This document shows positions 25,613 through 34,706 of a stretch of 64,000 nucleotides of DNA, one piece after another (position 1 is the first letter of the stretch; each line of letters starts with the position of its first letter). This DNA comes from CBDHGY01 sp965263325 (GTDB lineage Bacteria; Pseudomonadota; Alphaproteobacteria; Caulobacterales; Hyphomonadaceae), in assembly GCA_965263325.1 (NCBI GenBank), contig CBDHGY010000002.1:1860001-1924000 (forward strand), in the 5' to 3' direction. Under the pieces are notes generated by a model. It was not told where the DNA came from. It searched no databases and worked only from the letters and a program-made list of their open reading frames with translations. Position numbers and translations under genes: made by a program.

Positions 25613-27688
25613 GTGAGAGCTGTATACAACTTTACGTTTGCAATCATAATGCTGCTCGGACTGGCCCTTACGGCCCCTGCTGCAAATGCAACACCGCCCG
25701 ATATGGAAGATTTTTTCGAACGGCCTGATTTTTTTGAGCTCGCGATGTCTCCGAACGGCCAATATCTTGCGTTTGTGAAGCGAGAAGGCGATGAGCAATT
25801 CATCGTTTCAATCGATCTGGATGCCAAAGGCGGGGACATGAAAAGCGTCCCTATTGGCAAAGTGGTCGCAAATGATCTTGATTGGGTTACAAACGAACGG
25901 TTGCTGATCAACACATCCGGCTACATTGGTCGTCGCACCGGAAAAAACATCTCTCGCGAAAAAATCAGGGATATGTGGGAAGACGGCAAAGACATTGGGC
26001 GAACTGTCAGGCTTGAAAACCAATCCATCGTTATGGACCGGGATGGCAAGAACCCTGTGACGATGTTCGAAGACAGTGCGCTTCGCAAAAAGGACTTCTT
26101 TCAGGCCCAGCTGGTGTCTACACTACCAACAGATGACAACTACATCATCATGCAAGCTGAATATGCCGATAGACGAGATGTTCGCGGCTCGTTTGCCTCA
26201 TTCGAAGCTCCCGTTCACCTTTACAAAGTTCGTCTTTCGAACGGGGATGAAACACGTATTGAAGCTGGAATAAAAGACACAGACTCATGGCTGGTTGATC
26301 GAAATGGCGAAGCAGTCATGCGCTGGGATACGAAAGACACCGGTCTGATTGTTCACGCGCATGCCAAACGCGACGGTCGATGGGAAAAAGTCAAAGAGAT
26401 TCCAACATTTTCCTTCAGCAACAATGCGGGTGAAGCTTTCAGACCTCTGGCTCCGGCAGCTGACTCGAGCAAATACTGGGCGCTTGCGCGACCTGACGGT
26501 GAGCGTCAGATCAATCTGTACTTGTATGACGTAACCACCGGTCAGTACGGCGATCCGGTGATCTCCAAACCAGGCGTTGATATCAGCAATGCGTTCATTG
26601 GTCAGGAGAACGGGGAGCTTGTTGGTGTCGAATTTTCCGGAAAAAAACCCACGATCGTGTTCGAGGATCCCGAAATAGATGCTCATATTCAGGGCCTTGC
26701 ACAGTATTACGGGTCCGACGCATTGATGGAAATTGTTGCAGGTAGCTCTGACACCAAGCGATATCTAATCAGAGTGACGTACCCTGACAAAGGTTCGACA
26801 TATTATCTTTACGATACCGAGAAGCGCAGCCCGATGAGCCTCGGCAGCCCCCGAAGCTCACTGAAAGGCAAGTCGCTCGCGACCATGCAAATTGTCGACT
26901 ACAAAGCGCGCGATGGCATGGAGCTTTTCGGATATCTTTCGCGTCCAGAAGGGATCGATCCCAAAAAGAAAATGCCGCTCGTGATGTTTGTGCATGGTGG
27001 ACCCGAAGCCCGCGATGACTACGGCTTCGACACCATCGTCCAGATCCTTGTGGCGAATGGATATCAGGTGTTCCAGCCACAGTTCCGCGGCTCGACCGGC
27101 CAGGGGCAAGACTATGCGGAGGCTGGTTATCGCCAGTGGGGCAAAAAAATGCAGAACGACGTTGATGACGCGTTCGAGCATCTCATCCAGCAGGGCCTTG
27201 TAGACCGTGACAAGGCATGCCTGATGGGCTTTTCTTATGGCGGATACGCAGCATTTGCGGCTGCAACACTGACCCCAAATACCTACCAGTGTATTTTGGC
27301 GGGTGCTGGCGTTTCTGACCTGATTGAAATGCAGGAATGGGAAAACCGGAAATGGCACTCATCCCACCCACTGCCGAAATACTGGAATACGCACATTGGT
27401 AATATCCAAACAGACCGCGAAGATCTGATAGCGCATTCTCCTGCGCGCCATGCGGACAAGATCACTCGTCCGATGCTTATCTTCCATGGCGAAGATGATA
27501 ATGTTGTTCCGATTGAACAATCCCGCATCATGATGGCCGCCATGGATCGTGCCGGAAAACCGTATGAGTGGCACAAAATGGAAATGACGGGTCACAGTTA
27601 CGGCAACAATCCAACCCGAACGATGGAAACGCTCGGCAAGACGGTGACGTTCCTGAACAAACATCTGCCGCCCGCGCGGATCAACTAA
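25613..27688 (+). CDS. Secreted S9-family prolyl oligopeptidase-like peptidase
   Basis: Periplasmic serine peptidase of the acylaminoacyl/dipeptidyl peptidase group. I prefer GTG 25613, with GGAGG eight bases upstream, giving 691 residues that begin with a clean Sec signal (AVYNFTFAIIMLLGLALTAP ending ANA). An N-terminal beta-propeller region is followed by an alpha/beta hydrolase domain: oxyanion-region HGGPEARDDYGFD, nucleophile GFSYGGYAAFAAA, Asp in HGEDDNVVPIEQS and His in MTGHSYGN. ATG 25592 is an alternative start. It is monocistronic and followed by a terminator. Confidence 0.92.
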   Translation: MRAVYNFTFAIIMLLGLALTAPAANATPPDMEDFFERPDFFELAMSPNGQYLAFVKREGDEQFIVSIDLDAKGGDMKSVPIGKVVANDLDWVTNERLLINTSGYIGRRTGKNISREKIRDMWEDGKDIGRTVRLENQSIVMDRDGKNPVTMFEDSALRKKDFFQAQLVSTLPTDDNYIIMQAEYADRRDVRGSFASFEAPVHLYKVRLSNGDETRIEAGIKDTDSWLVDRNGEAVMRWDTKDTGLIVHAHAKRDGRWEKVKEIPTFSFSNNAGEAFRPLAPAADSSKYWALARPDGERQINLYLYDVTTGQYGDPVISKPGVDISNAFIGQENGELVGVEFSGKKPTIVFEDPEIDAHIQGLAQYYGSDALMEIVAGSSDTKRYLIRVTYPDKGSTYYLYDTEKRSPMSLGSPRSSLKGKSLATMQIVDYKARDGMELFGYLSRPEGIDPKKKMPLVMFVHGGPEARDDYGFDTIVQILVANGYQVFQPQFRGSTGQGQDYAEAGYRQWGKKMQNDVDDAFEHLIQQGLVDRDKACLMGFSYGGYAAFAAATLTPNTYQCILAGAGVSDLIEMQEWENRKWHSSHPLPKYWNTHIGNIQTDREDLIAHSPARHADKITRPMLIFHGEDDNVVPIEQSRIMMAAMDRAGKPYEWHKMEMTGHSYGNNPTRTMETLGKTVTFLNKHLPPARIN

Positions 27689-27705
27689 CCGCACAGACAA
27701 ATCAC

Positions 27706-27735
27706 AAAACGGCTCCTATTTTGGAGCCGTTTTTT
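27706..27735 (+). terminator. Bidirectional rho-independent terminator
   Basis: Arms AAAACGGCTCC and GGAGCCGTTTT around a six-base loop, followed by a run of T. The same structure has A residues on its left side, so it also ends minus-strand transcripts; the soxR stop codon lies inside the T run. Confidence 0.92.
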
Positions 27736-28180
27736 ATTGGACCTGCCCTTCAATCACTAAGCGCGGTCCTGCGCCCCGCTCGCCTGCTTCATCACCTGGA
27801 TTGTAAATGGCGCAGTTTTTCAAAGACAGGCACCCGCACCCGATACATCCATCCAGCCGATCTCTCAGGCGCGTCATCATCGCAATCCGCTCATCAAGCG
27901 TACTGCGCATCGCCTTGCTGAGGCGCTCCCAGTCTTTCTTTGTTGGTGTGCGCTTTTCCGGAAGCGATGCCAGGGCTGCGCTGATCTCCTCCAAAGTCAA
28001 TCCGAGCTTTTGCGCGATAAGCACAAATGAGAGCCTGCGAATATCGGAGGGTTCGAACCGCCTCTGGCCGCCTTTATTGCGATACGGCCTCACAAGTCCG
28101 CGCGTCTCGTAAAAGCGAATAGCGGATACTGAAAGCCCGGTGCGCCGCGCAAGATCTCCAATCGAATAGCCCGTTTTCAT
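27734..28180 (-). CDS. soxR: Redox-sensing transcriptional activator SoxR
   Basis: MerR-family regulator whose [2Fe-2S] cluster is oxidised by redox-cycling compounds. From ATG 28180 it is 148 residues: MerR helix-turn-helix (YSIGDLARRTGLSVSAIRFY), dimerisation helix, and the diagnostic cluster motif CIGCGCLSLKNC (C-x2-C-x-C-x5-C) identical in spacing to E. coli SoxR. It diverges from a VOC gene with a SoxR box in between. No soxS is present, as expected outside enterics. Confidence 0.96.
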   Translation of the reverse strand: MKTGYSIGDLARRTGLSVSAIRFYETRGLVRPYRNKGGQRRFEPSDIRRLSFVLIAQKLGLTLEEISAALASLPEKRTPTKKDWERLSKAMRSTLDERIAMMTRLRDRLDGCIGCGCLSLKNCAIYNPGDEAGERGAGPRLVIEGQVQ

Positions 28181-28207
28181 CACTCAAACTTTCTCTTAAA
28201 AAATACC

Positions 28208-28238
28208 TTGACCTCAACTTAGGTTGAGGAATTACGAA
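28208..28238 (+). promoter_or_regulatory. SoxR box and controlled promoter of the VOC gene
   Basis: CCTCAACTTAGGTTGAGG at 28212-28229 closely matches the E. coli soxS operator (half sites CCTCAA and TTGAGG). It overlaps a -35 TTGACC at 28208-28213; a 19-base spacer then leads to a weak -10 (TACGAA, 28233-28238). The over-long spacer is the hallmark of MerR-type promoters activated by DNA twisting. Confidence 0.9.
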
Positions 28239-28284
28239 AGGCAAATCGAAGCATGAAATTGAACTAAAAAAAGGAGATACGATT

Positions 28285-28674
28285 ATGAGTGAAGCCTTAT
28301 TCGAGCACGTCAACATCACCGTGAGCAATCCGGATAAGACAGCCGAGATGCTAGGCAGGCTGTTCGGCTGGCATGTGCGCTGGAGCGGCCCATCCCTCGG
28401 TGGTGGGCGTACCGTGCATGTCGGAACAGATACACACTACGTCGCTCTATACTCACCCCAAACGTCGCAACTAAATGAACCCGGCAGCAGCTACACCCAG
28501 ATCGGCGCCGTGAATCATCTCGGCATTCTGGTTGATGATTTGGAGGCAGCGGAAGAACGTGTGCGAGCCGCTGGGATCAAAACCCATTCCCACCAGGTCT
28601 ATGAGCCGGGCGCGCGGTTTTATTTCCACGACGAAGACAATATTGAATATGAGGTGGTCAGCTATACTTCGTAG
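28285..28674 (+). CDS. VOC (glyoxalase/bleomycin resistance)-fold protein, SoxR target
   Basis: The 129-residue protein has a VOC-type beta-alpha-beta fold: FEHVNITVSNPDKTAEMLGR, GAVNHLGILVDDLEAAEERV and a C-terminal YFHDEDNIEYEVVSY that offers possible metal ligands (Glu). Family members are lyases, dioxygenases or antibiotic binders; which is not visible. AGGAG lies eight bases before ATG 28285. The SoxR box upstream implies induction by redox-active compounds, so detoxification of such a compound is the likely job. Confidence 0.88.
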   Translation: MSEALFEHVNITVSNPDKTAEMLGRLFGWHVRWSGPSLGGGRTVHVGTDTHYVALYSPQTSQLNEPGSSYTQIGAVNHLGILVDDLEAAEERVRAAGIKTHSHQVYEPGARFYFHDEDNIEYEVVSYTS

Positions 28675-28691
28675 ACGATCGCGACAGCGAT

Positions 28692-28714
28692 CTTTTGATC
28701 CAGTGGATCAAAAG
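28692..28714. repeat. Palindrome with TTGATCC-N3-GGATCAA core, copy 1
   Basis: Perfect inverted repeat with 11-base arms (CTTTTGATCCA and its complement) around one base, in the 176-base gap between the VOC and gamma-glutamyltransferase genes. The 17-base core, with its three-base centre, recurs at 46127-46151, and GGCCTTCT lies near both on the same side. It could be a dispersed intergenic repeat. Confidence 0.55.
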
Positions 28715-28850
28715 AAGGCGAAGAAGGCCGCGGCAGCGGCGAGATTGATGCAAAGCTATCTAGACGCCTTTGGTAGGGGATGGGCCCCGAGAGACACTTT
28801 CCCCTCCCGTGAAAACGCCCTAGTTTCTTCTGAAAGCCGGAGGACAACAC

Positions 28851-30893
28851 ATGCGCTCACACCTGAAAACTCTTGCTGTCGGTCTCGGCCTCAGCCTGTT
28901 CGCCTCCTGCGCCGGGGTGGATCTCCCGCAGGCAGCTGACACGACCGAAGCAGCTGAGCCAGTATTTGGCCCGGGTGACCGCATGCCATCAGGCCGCGCG
29001 CTCGGCACACGGTCAGCGGTCGTTGCGCCGAATGCGGCAGCAGCGACCGCCCACCCGCTCGCCACACAAGTCGCGCTCGACGTGATGAAATCAGGCGGCA
29101 ATGCAGTTGACGCGGCGATTGCGGCGAATGCGATGCTCGGCCTTGTGGAGCCCACCGGCAACGGTATCGGCGGGGATCTATTCGCGATGGTGTACGACCC
29201 GAAGACCGGTCAGCTTTATGGTTATAACGGGTCGGGTCGCTCTCCGATGGGGATGACGCTCGCAGATGCGCAGGCCGCTGCCGATAAATTCATGGACGGG
29301 GAGGAGATCCCGCCATTCGGGGCCGTGCCAGTTTCTGTGCCGGGCACGGTAGACGGCTGGTTCGCACTGCATCAACGCTTTGGCCGGCGCAGCATGGCTT
29401 CGAATCTCGCGCCAACAGTCAAATATGCCCGCGAAGGTGCACCCATTCCGGAAGTCATCGCTTTCTATTGGGGGCGTAATGAAGTCCGCCTTGCCGAAGC
29501 TGCCGAGTCCGGCATGCTGGAAGAATTCGACAACGCCAAGCGCACTTTCTTTTCTCCTACGCCGCGCGAGGGCTCGCTGTTCCGCAATCCGGATCTTGCG
29601 AACACGCTGGAACGGATTGGCCGGAATGGGCGCAGCGAGTTTTATCAAGGCCAAACCGCGCGAACGATTGATTCTTATTTCAAGCGGATTGGCGGGAAAC
29701 TGCGTTATGAGGATATGGCGGCGCATAAAGGCGAATGGGTTGAGCCGCTCTGCGTGGAATACCGCGAGCTTGTGAAGCTCTGCGAGCTACCACCGAACAC
29801 ACAAGGCGTTGCCGCGCTGCAGATGTTGCAAATGCTTGAGCGATTTGATCTGAGAGAGATGGGCTATGGCTCACCGGATGCCTTGATGGCGCAGATTGAA
29901 GCGAAACGGCTGGCGTTTGCGGATCGGGCTCAGGCTTATGCGGATCCAATCTACTCTCGCTTGAAACCAGAGGCGTTTATCGAACCTGCTTACAATCAAT
30001 CGCGGGGTGCTAAAATTGATCTCGATAAACCGATATCCAGACCGCGCGGCGGGTTCCAATGGAATAATGATGAGTACGGGAAAATACTAATCAGAATGTT
30101 CGTCAATGTGAGCGGGTCAAAAATAAAGCGCGTTACGATTCCAACTGATGTCAAATTAGACGTGCTTACCGAAGAAGATATTCGTAATTTACCGAGCGAA
30201 CCATGGAATGAAAACCTCGCCGCTGCAGACAAAAAACTCCAAGACGGCGACACGACTTACCTCACCGTGACAGACTCCGACGGCATGATGGTCTCGCTCA
30301 TCCAGTCGAATTATCGCGGTATGGGCACCGGCCTCGTTGCCGATGGGCTCGGCTTTATGTTTCAGGATCGCGGGCAGCTTTTCTCCCTCGACCCAGAGCA
30401 CCCAAATGTGTTCGAGCCAGGAAAGCGCCCCTTCCACACCATCATTCCGGCCTTTGCCTACAAGAAAGACATGCCGGGCTGTCAGGTCCGCGCGACGGCT
30501 CCCGAACTCGCCTGCCCGTATGAGCCTTGGCTCAGCTTTGGCCTGATGGGCGGCGGCATGCAGCCGCAAGGCCATGTGCAGATCATCCTCAATCTAATTG
30601 ATTTTGACATGGGCCTTCAGGAAGCTGGTGATGCGGCGCGCTGGGAGCATCGCGGTGGATGTGAGCCGACTGATGGTTTTGATGGCGATGACTGCGAAAC
30701 CGACATCGGCACGGTGCATCTGGAATCCGGCATACCGGTTGAAAGCCGCGAAGAACTCGAACGCCGCGGGCACACGGTCGTCTGCTGCAATGCAAATGGC
30801 GGCGGCTACCAAGCCATCATGCGCGACTTTGAAACTGGCGCATGGATCGCGGCGACTGAAATGCGTAAGGATGGTTCAGCAGACGGCTACTAG
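28851..30893 (+). CDS. ggt: Gamma-glutamyltransferase, lipoprotein form
   Basis: N-terminal-nucleophile hydrolase that cleaves glutathione and other gamma-glutamyl compounds. The 680-residue product has a lipobox (LFASC, Cys20), the family start GGNAVDAAIAANAMLGLVEP with GNGIGGDLFAMVY, and the autoprocessing site before Thr468 in QDGDTTYLTVTDSDG. It is some 100 residues longer than typical; part of this is a locally AT-rich stretch at about residues 390-450 (WNNDEYGKILIRMFVNVSG...) just before the cleavage site that I do not recognise from relatives. GGAGGA precedes ATG 28851. Confidence 0.92.
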   Translation: MRSHLKTLAVGLGLSLFASCAGVDLPQAADTTEAAEPVFGPGDRMPSGRALGTRSAVVAPNAAAATAHPLATQVALDVMKSGGNAVDAAIAANAMLGLVEPTGNGIGGDLFAMVYDPKTGQLYGYNGSGRSPMGMTLADAQAAADKFMDGEEIPPFGAVPVSVPGTVDGWFALHQRFGRRSMASNLAPTVKYAREGAPIPEVIAFYWGRNEVRLAEAAESGMLEEFDNAKRTFFSPTPREGSLFRNPDLANTLERIGRNGRSEFYQGQTARTIDSYFKRIGGKLRYEDMAAHKGEWVEPLCVEYRELVKLCELPPNTQGVAALQMLQMLERFDLREMGYGSPDALMAQIEAKRLAFADRAQAYADPIYSRLKPEAFIEPAYNQSRGAKIDLDKPISRPRGGFQWNNDEYGKILIRMFVNVSGSKIKRVTIPTDVKLDVLTEEDIRNLPSEPWNENLAAADKKLQDGDTTYLTVTDSDGMMVSLIQSNYRGMGTGLVADGLGFMFQDRGQLFSLDPEHPNVFEPGKRPFHTIIPAFAYKKDMPGCQVRATAPELACPYEPWLSFGLMGGGMQPQGHVQIILNLIDFDMGLQEAGDAARWEHRGGCEPTDGFDGDDCETDIGTVHLESGIPVESREELERRGHTVVCCNANGGGYQAIMRDFETGAWIAATEMRKDGSADGY

Positions 30894-30909
30894 GTGCTAA
30901 ACCTCTCTC

Positions 30910-31398
30910 ATGTCCCGCGACGTTGACGAAAGAAAGAAGCGCAAAGCCCTGCGCAAACTGCGTAAAGCCGCAGAGCTCGCCGAAGCGGGGCTTGGCCCGC
31001 CGCTATCTGACTGGGAGCGCGAATTTCTGGAAGAAGTTGAAGAGCGGATCGAGAAATATGGCTCTGCCTTTGCGGATCCAAACAAAGGTAATCTTGAGGA
31101 CCCACTATCGGCCTTGCAGGCACGCAAACTGAAAGAGATCGACAAAAAGGCCCGCGGCAAGAGCAAAGGCGGGTTTAAACGCGGCAACGGGTTCAAATCG
31201 AAAAACCCTATGCCAAAACGCGGGCGCGACATTCACGATGATGTTGAAGAGACCCCGCCGCCACAGCATGTTCCCCCTTCGGTTCCGGCAATTGTGCCAC
31301 CAAGACCTGTTGCGAAAACACCGTCTGCAACGCCCGCCGCACCGAAAAAACGCAAGACGGGCTGGACCCCGCGCATTATTGATGGCGGCAAAGACTAA
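30910..31398 (+). CDS. Hypothetical basic protein with coiled N-terminus and Pro-rich tail
   Basis: I do not recognise this 162-residue protein. Residues 1-60 are highly charged and helical (ERKKRKALRKLRKAAELAEA; DWEREFLEEVEERIEKYG); 75-110 are Gly/Lys-rich (KARGKSKGGFKRGNGFKSKN); 115-150 are Pro/Ala-rich; it ends KTGWTPRIIDGGKD. It follows ggt by 16 bases and is likely in the same transcript. No signal peptide, so probably cytoplasmic and perhaps nucleic-acid binding, by charge only. Confidence 0.75.
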   Translation: MSRDVDERKKRKALRKLRKAAELAEAGLGPPLSDWEREFLEEVEERIEKYGSAFADPNKGNLEDPLSALQARKLKEIDKKARGKSKGGFKRGNGFKSKNPMPKRGRDIHDDVEETPPPQHVPPSVPAIVPPRPVAKTPSATPAAPKKRKTGWTPRIIDGGKD

Positions 31399-31448
31399 AA
31401 CCGATCCACTTCACCTGCGTATAGAGGGATAAGGAAAGGCTCCAATTT

Positions 31449-32303
31449 ATGAAAACAGTTCTGATTACAGGTGCATCGACGGGCATTGGACGCTCAGCTG
31501 CTGAGCATCTTGCTGCACAAGGCTGGCGCGTCTTTGCTGGTGTACGCAAAGAGGCGGACGGCGAAGCCCTACAAGCCGCAAACGCCGCCATCCTGCCGAC
31601 CATCCTGGATGTCACGAATGAGGAGCACATTCACAGAGTTGCGCGAGAAATCGAGCTCGCACTTGGGGGTGAGATGCTCAGCGGACTCGTCAACAATGCG
31701 GGCGTTGCCCAAATGGGGCCGCTCGCCGCGCAGCCGATCGACGAATTCAAATGGCATTTCGACGTGAATGTGTTCGGCCTTCTAAACACGACCAAAGCCA
31801 TGCTGCCTTTGCTTGGTTCAGATCAAGGCCGAACAGGCCGGCCGGGCCGGATCATCAATATTACCAGCGTTGGCGGCAAAATCGCATCGCCCTTCCTCGG
31901 AGCCTATGTCGCGACAAAGCATGCCGTGGAAGCGATGACAGACAGTCTCCGCCGCGAGCTCATCGTTTACGGCATCGATGCGATCGCGGTCGGACCGGGA
32001 AGCGTCAAAACGCCAATTTGGGAAAAGGGCCGCGAGAAACCGAGCTCCGGCGCGTATGACAATACGCCATGGAGAGACCCAATTGCGAGCTTTGTGAAAG
32101 TGATGGGGGAAGGCGGCGAAACCGGGCTACCGCCTGAACACATCGCAAAAGTTATCGAAACGGCCTTAAACGCCCGAAAACCGAAAGCGCGTTACGCACC
32201 CGTACCTAACAAGCTAACAAACTTTACAATTGCGAGCCGCTTGCCGAAGCGAACGCTCGACAAAGTGTTTTGGAAGCGCTTTGGATTGAACAGACCGAAA
32301 TAA
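31449..32303 (+). CDS. Short-chain dehydrogenase/reductase
   Basis: NAD(P)-dependent oxidoreductase, 284 residues, classical SDR. Cofactor motif TGASTGIG in MKTVLITGASTGIGRSAAEH, LVNNAGVAQMG, catalytic Ser in NITSVGGKIASPF and YVATK within GAYVATKHAVEAMTD. The Arg at the end of beta-2 (GVRKEAD) suggests NADP preference. Substrate unknown. It ends with a short GC-rich hairpin lacking a T run before the convergent gene. Confidence 0.9.
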   Translation: MKTVLITGASTGIGRSAAEHLAAQGWRVFAGVRKEADGEALQAANAAILPTILDVTNEEHIHRVAREIELALGGEMLSGLVNNAGVAQMGPLAAQPIDEFKWHFDVNVFGLLNTTKAMLPLLGSDQGRTGRPGRIINITSVGGKIASPFLGAYVATKHAVEAMTDSLRRELIVYGIDAIAVGPGSVKTPIWEKGREKPSSGAYDNTPWRDPIASFVKVMGEGGETGLPPEHIAKVIETALNARKPKARYAPVPNKLTNFTIASRLPKRTLDKVFWKRFGLNRPK

Positions 32304-32367
32304 CTAAGGCCGCCGCAAAACGGCGACCTAGCTTCCCTCTGAAGTGATCTTCTGAGAACTCAGTCTT

Positions 32368-33450
32368 TTAGTTCGGCAACAAAATTCCGAGCTTTTCCAA
32401 GGTGACAAGGCTGAGTTCGCCGCCGTGATAGTATCCTTGAGCTTCTTGAAACGCTTCCAGTGCACGGCGGGTTTGTGAACCAAATACACCGTCTTTCGTG
32501 CCCTCATAGAAGTTCGCGCTCGCGAGCCGTGTCTGAATATCGCGGATGGTGACCGCGTCTACCTTATCTCCGCAAAGTACTGGCACCCAATCCCAACGTT
32601 CGGGCGACATCATGACCTTCGAGGAAATTAGTTTCCGTTTTGCCGGAACAGGCATTTCGCGCGCCGTCGCCGGCTGAATAAGGCGCTGAACGTCGTATGT
32701 GCGGAACTCAGCTGGCACAGTAACGGAGTCCACGCCGCCGGGGTCCGTAAGTACGCGCCGTGTCACCGTCAAAGACTTCGCTGGTATGCGTGTCGCAACA
32801 ACTTGTTCAGGTTGAACCATAACGCGTTTGCGGAATGTCCGCTTTTCACCCGGCTCTTCGATCAAGGTGAAGATTGTTCCGGTCACCGGATCTGTACGAG
32901 TGATTTCAGAACTGGCAATCTTGCCGCGTTTCCAGACGAGGCGAGGTTGCGAAATGTCGACAGTCTCGTCGATATATTTCCACTGCGCTGGACGCACGGT
33001 GAGGCGCTCATATTCGGGCCGGGTGACCACATCTTCAGTTTCAACTTCCCAGCGCGGTTGGCGAACCTGGTATCTTGTATATTCGTCGCGGACTTTTATG
33101 CGCACTTTATCGCTTTGCAGATTTGGCTCAGAAAATGTGAGTGTCTTGTGCGCATCCTGAACGATCACTTGACGCTGGTCAGTGCGATATTGCGCAGGTA
33201 TTGTGATACGTGCCGCGCACTCACCTGTTTTTCCACCAGGCGTAATTGGCATTTTCGGGCGATTTAATGTGTCCCCCGCAACAGGTGATGCATCGAACTG
33301 CGGAACTGATACATTGTCTTTAGCGCCCAGCAGGACCGCGCCGCCATACGCTGCGCCATCCCCCCAAACGTCGGAAGATGACTGCGCATTTGCCATACCA
33401 GCACACACGGCGATCATAGACGCAAATGACACTGCGAATCTGAGTTTCAT
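32368..33450 (-). CDS. Secreted peptidoglycan-binding-domain protein with internal repeats
   Basis: From ATG 33450 (AGGAGGAA eight bases upstream) the 360-residue product has a Sec signal (MKLRFAVSFASMIAVCAGMA ending NAQ), a central region with repeated VxxPAxYRTDxRQVIV/VxVPAEFRTYDVQ-like and RPxYERLTVRPAQW-like units, and a C-terminal PG_binding_1 domain (IQTRLASANFYEGTKDGVFG then TRRALEAFQEAQGYY). It presumably anchors to the cell wall; the repeat region is of unknown function. Confidence 0.85.
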   Translation of the reverse strand: MKLRFAVSFASMIAVCAGMANAQSSSDVWGDGAAYGGAVLLGAKDNVSVPQFDASPVAGDTLNRPKMPITPGGKTGECAARITIPAQYRTDQRQVIVQDAHKTLTFSEPNLQSDKVRIKVRDEYTRYQVRQPRWEVETEDVVTRPEYERLTVRPAQWKYIDETVDISQPRLVWKRGKIASSEITRTDPVTGTIFTLIEEPGEKRTFRKRVMVQPEQVVATRIPAKSLTVTRRVLTDPGGVDSVTVPAEFRTYDVQRLIQPATAREMPVPAKRKLISSKVMMSPERWDWVPVLCGDKVDAVTIRDIQTRLASANFYEGTKDGVFGSQTRRALEAFQEAQGYYHGGELSLVTLEKLGILLPN

Positions 33451-33526
33451 GAGACACTTCCTCCTGGAGTTCAAACCCTCACGCTATGAAAGCAGGAATT
33501 GTGCCGAATTCAGCTGACACGAGAGT

Positions 33527-33736
33527 ATGTCGACCGCCACATCTCCAAAAACAAGAAAAACTCAAAATATTCATCAGCTTGGAGCGAAAAACGCCCAGTG
33601 CATTCGTGTTTCGCGAGATATCGCTCAAGCAGGAAACGTTCCGAGCTTCACCCCAAGAGGGTTGAGGAAAAGATCACCTGTGCCCGACGTTCTTCTTGAG
33701 GAATCGGACGCTGCGGCGTTACAAGCCCGTCTATGA
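33527..33736 (+). CDS. Possible small protein translationally coupled to the HAD gene
   Basis: A 69-codon frame starting ATG 33527 ends with TGA overlapping the ATG of the HAD gene (ATGA), a typical coupling junction. The peptide (MSTATSPKTRKTQNIHQLGA...) has no recognised domain and a mixed, polar composition. The coupling is the main support; it may be chance, since an overlapping frame also exists here. Confidence 0.3.
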   Translation: MSTATSPKTRKTQNIHQLGAKNAQCIRVSRDIAQAGNVPSFTPRGLRKRSPVPDVLLEESDAAALQARL

Positions 33737-34383
33737 CACATTCAATTAAGGCCGTTATCTGGGATTTCGGCGGCGTTATCACATCATCCCCTTTCGATGC
33801 GTTCACAGAATATGAGCGGACGCAGGGCTTGCCAGCTGACTTCATCCGAAAAGTAAACTCGCAGAACCCAGATTCAAATGCCTGGGCAAAACTTGAAAGA
33901 TCAGAGGTCGACGCGGCCGGTTTCGATGAATTGTTCCGGACAGAGAGCAAGGCCCTCGGGCATGAGGTCAGCGGTGCAGCAATATTAAAACTTCTCGCCG
34001 GCCAAATTCGCCCGCGCGTGGTGGATGCGCTAAAGGTCTGCAAAGCCAACGGCAAAGTCGGCTGCATCACCAACAATGCACCCGTAGGCAAAGGTGCATC
34101 CATGACAGACGATCCTGAACGCGCCAAGCAGGCTGCGGCCGTGCTGGACCTATTCGATCATGTTATCGAGAGTTCGAAAGCAGGCATCCGAAAACCTAAT
34201 CCGCGCATCTACGAAATGATGTGTGAAGTGCTTCAGGTGGAGCCAGATGCGTGTGTGTATCTGGATGATCTCGGCATTAACCTAAAACCAGCCAGGGCTA
34301 TGGGTATGACAACGATCAAAGTGTTGAGCGAGGATCAGTTGTTGCAGGATTTGTCCGAAGCCACCGGATATACTTGGACGTAA
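33733..34383 (+). CDS. HAD-superfamily hydrolase
   Basis: Phosphatase-like enzyme, 216 residues. Motif I is IWDFGGVITSSPFDAF, where the second Asp of the usual DxD is Gly, as in the N-terminal domain of epoxide hydrolases and acyl-CoA-dehydrogenase-linked HADs; motif II GCITNNAP; motif III/IV KAGIRKPNPRIYEM and VYLDDLGINLKPARAMGMTT. First strong gene of a tight run with a pterin dehydratase, TrhO and a GST-like gene. Confidence 0.9.
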   Translation: MTHSIKAVIWDFGGVITSSPFDAFTEYERTQGLPADFIRKVNSQNPDSNAWAKLERSEVDAAGFDELFRTESKALGHEVSGAAILKLLAGQIRPRVVDALKVCKANGKVGCITNNAPVGKGASMTDDPERAKQAAAVLDLFDHVIESSKAGIRKPNPRIYEMMCEVLQVEPDACVYLDDLGINLKPARAMGMTTIKVLSEDQLLQDLSEATGYTWT

Positions 34384-34397
34384 AGAGGAACGGATCT

Positions 34398-34697
34398 ATG
34401 GCGCAAAAAATTGGTGCTGAAGAGGCGCTCATGACGCTAAAAGACTGGTCGGCTGTTGATGGCGCGCGAGACGCAATCAATCGCACCTATCAGTTCAAAG
34501 ATTTCAAAACTGCCTGGGCATTTATGACCGCCTCCGCCCTTCGCGCAGAGCAGATGGATCACCATCCGGAATGGTTTAATGTCTATGGTAAAGTGGACGT
34601 GACCCTCACGACGCATGACGCAGATGGCGTTACACCACTGGATCTCGATCTCGCGCTTTACATGGATGGACTAGCGAAGACGCTTCTTGCCGATTAA
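34398..34697 (+). CDS. phhB: 4a-hydroxytetrahydrobiopterin dehydratase
   Basis: Pterin-4a-carbinolamine dehydratase that recycles the oxidised cofactor of aromatic amino acid hydroxylases. From ATG 34398 it is 99 residues, the normal length, with the active-site signature DHHPEWFNVYGKVDVTLTTH. AGAGGA lies upstream. No aromatic amino acid hydroxylase is in the window; a moonlighting or molybdopterin-related role has been proposed for other bacterial members. Confidence 0.93.
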   Translation: MAQKIGAEEALMTLKDWSAVDGARDAINRTYQFKDFKTAWAFMTASALRAEQMDHHPEWFNVYGKVDVTLTTHDADGVTPLDLDLALYMDGLAKTLLAD

Positions 34698-34706
34698 ATA
34701 AGGTGC

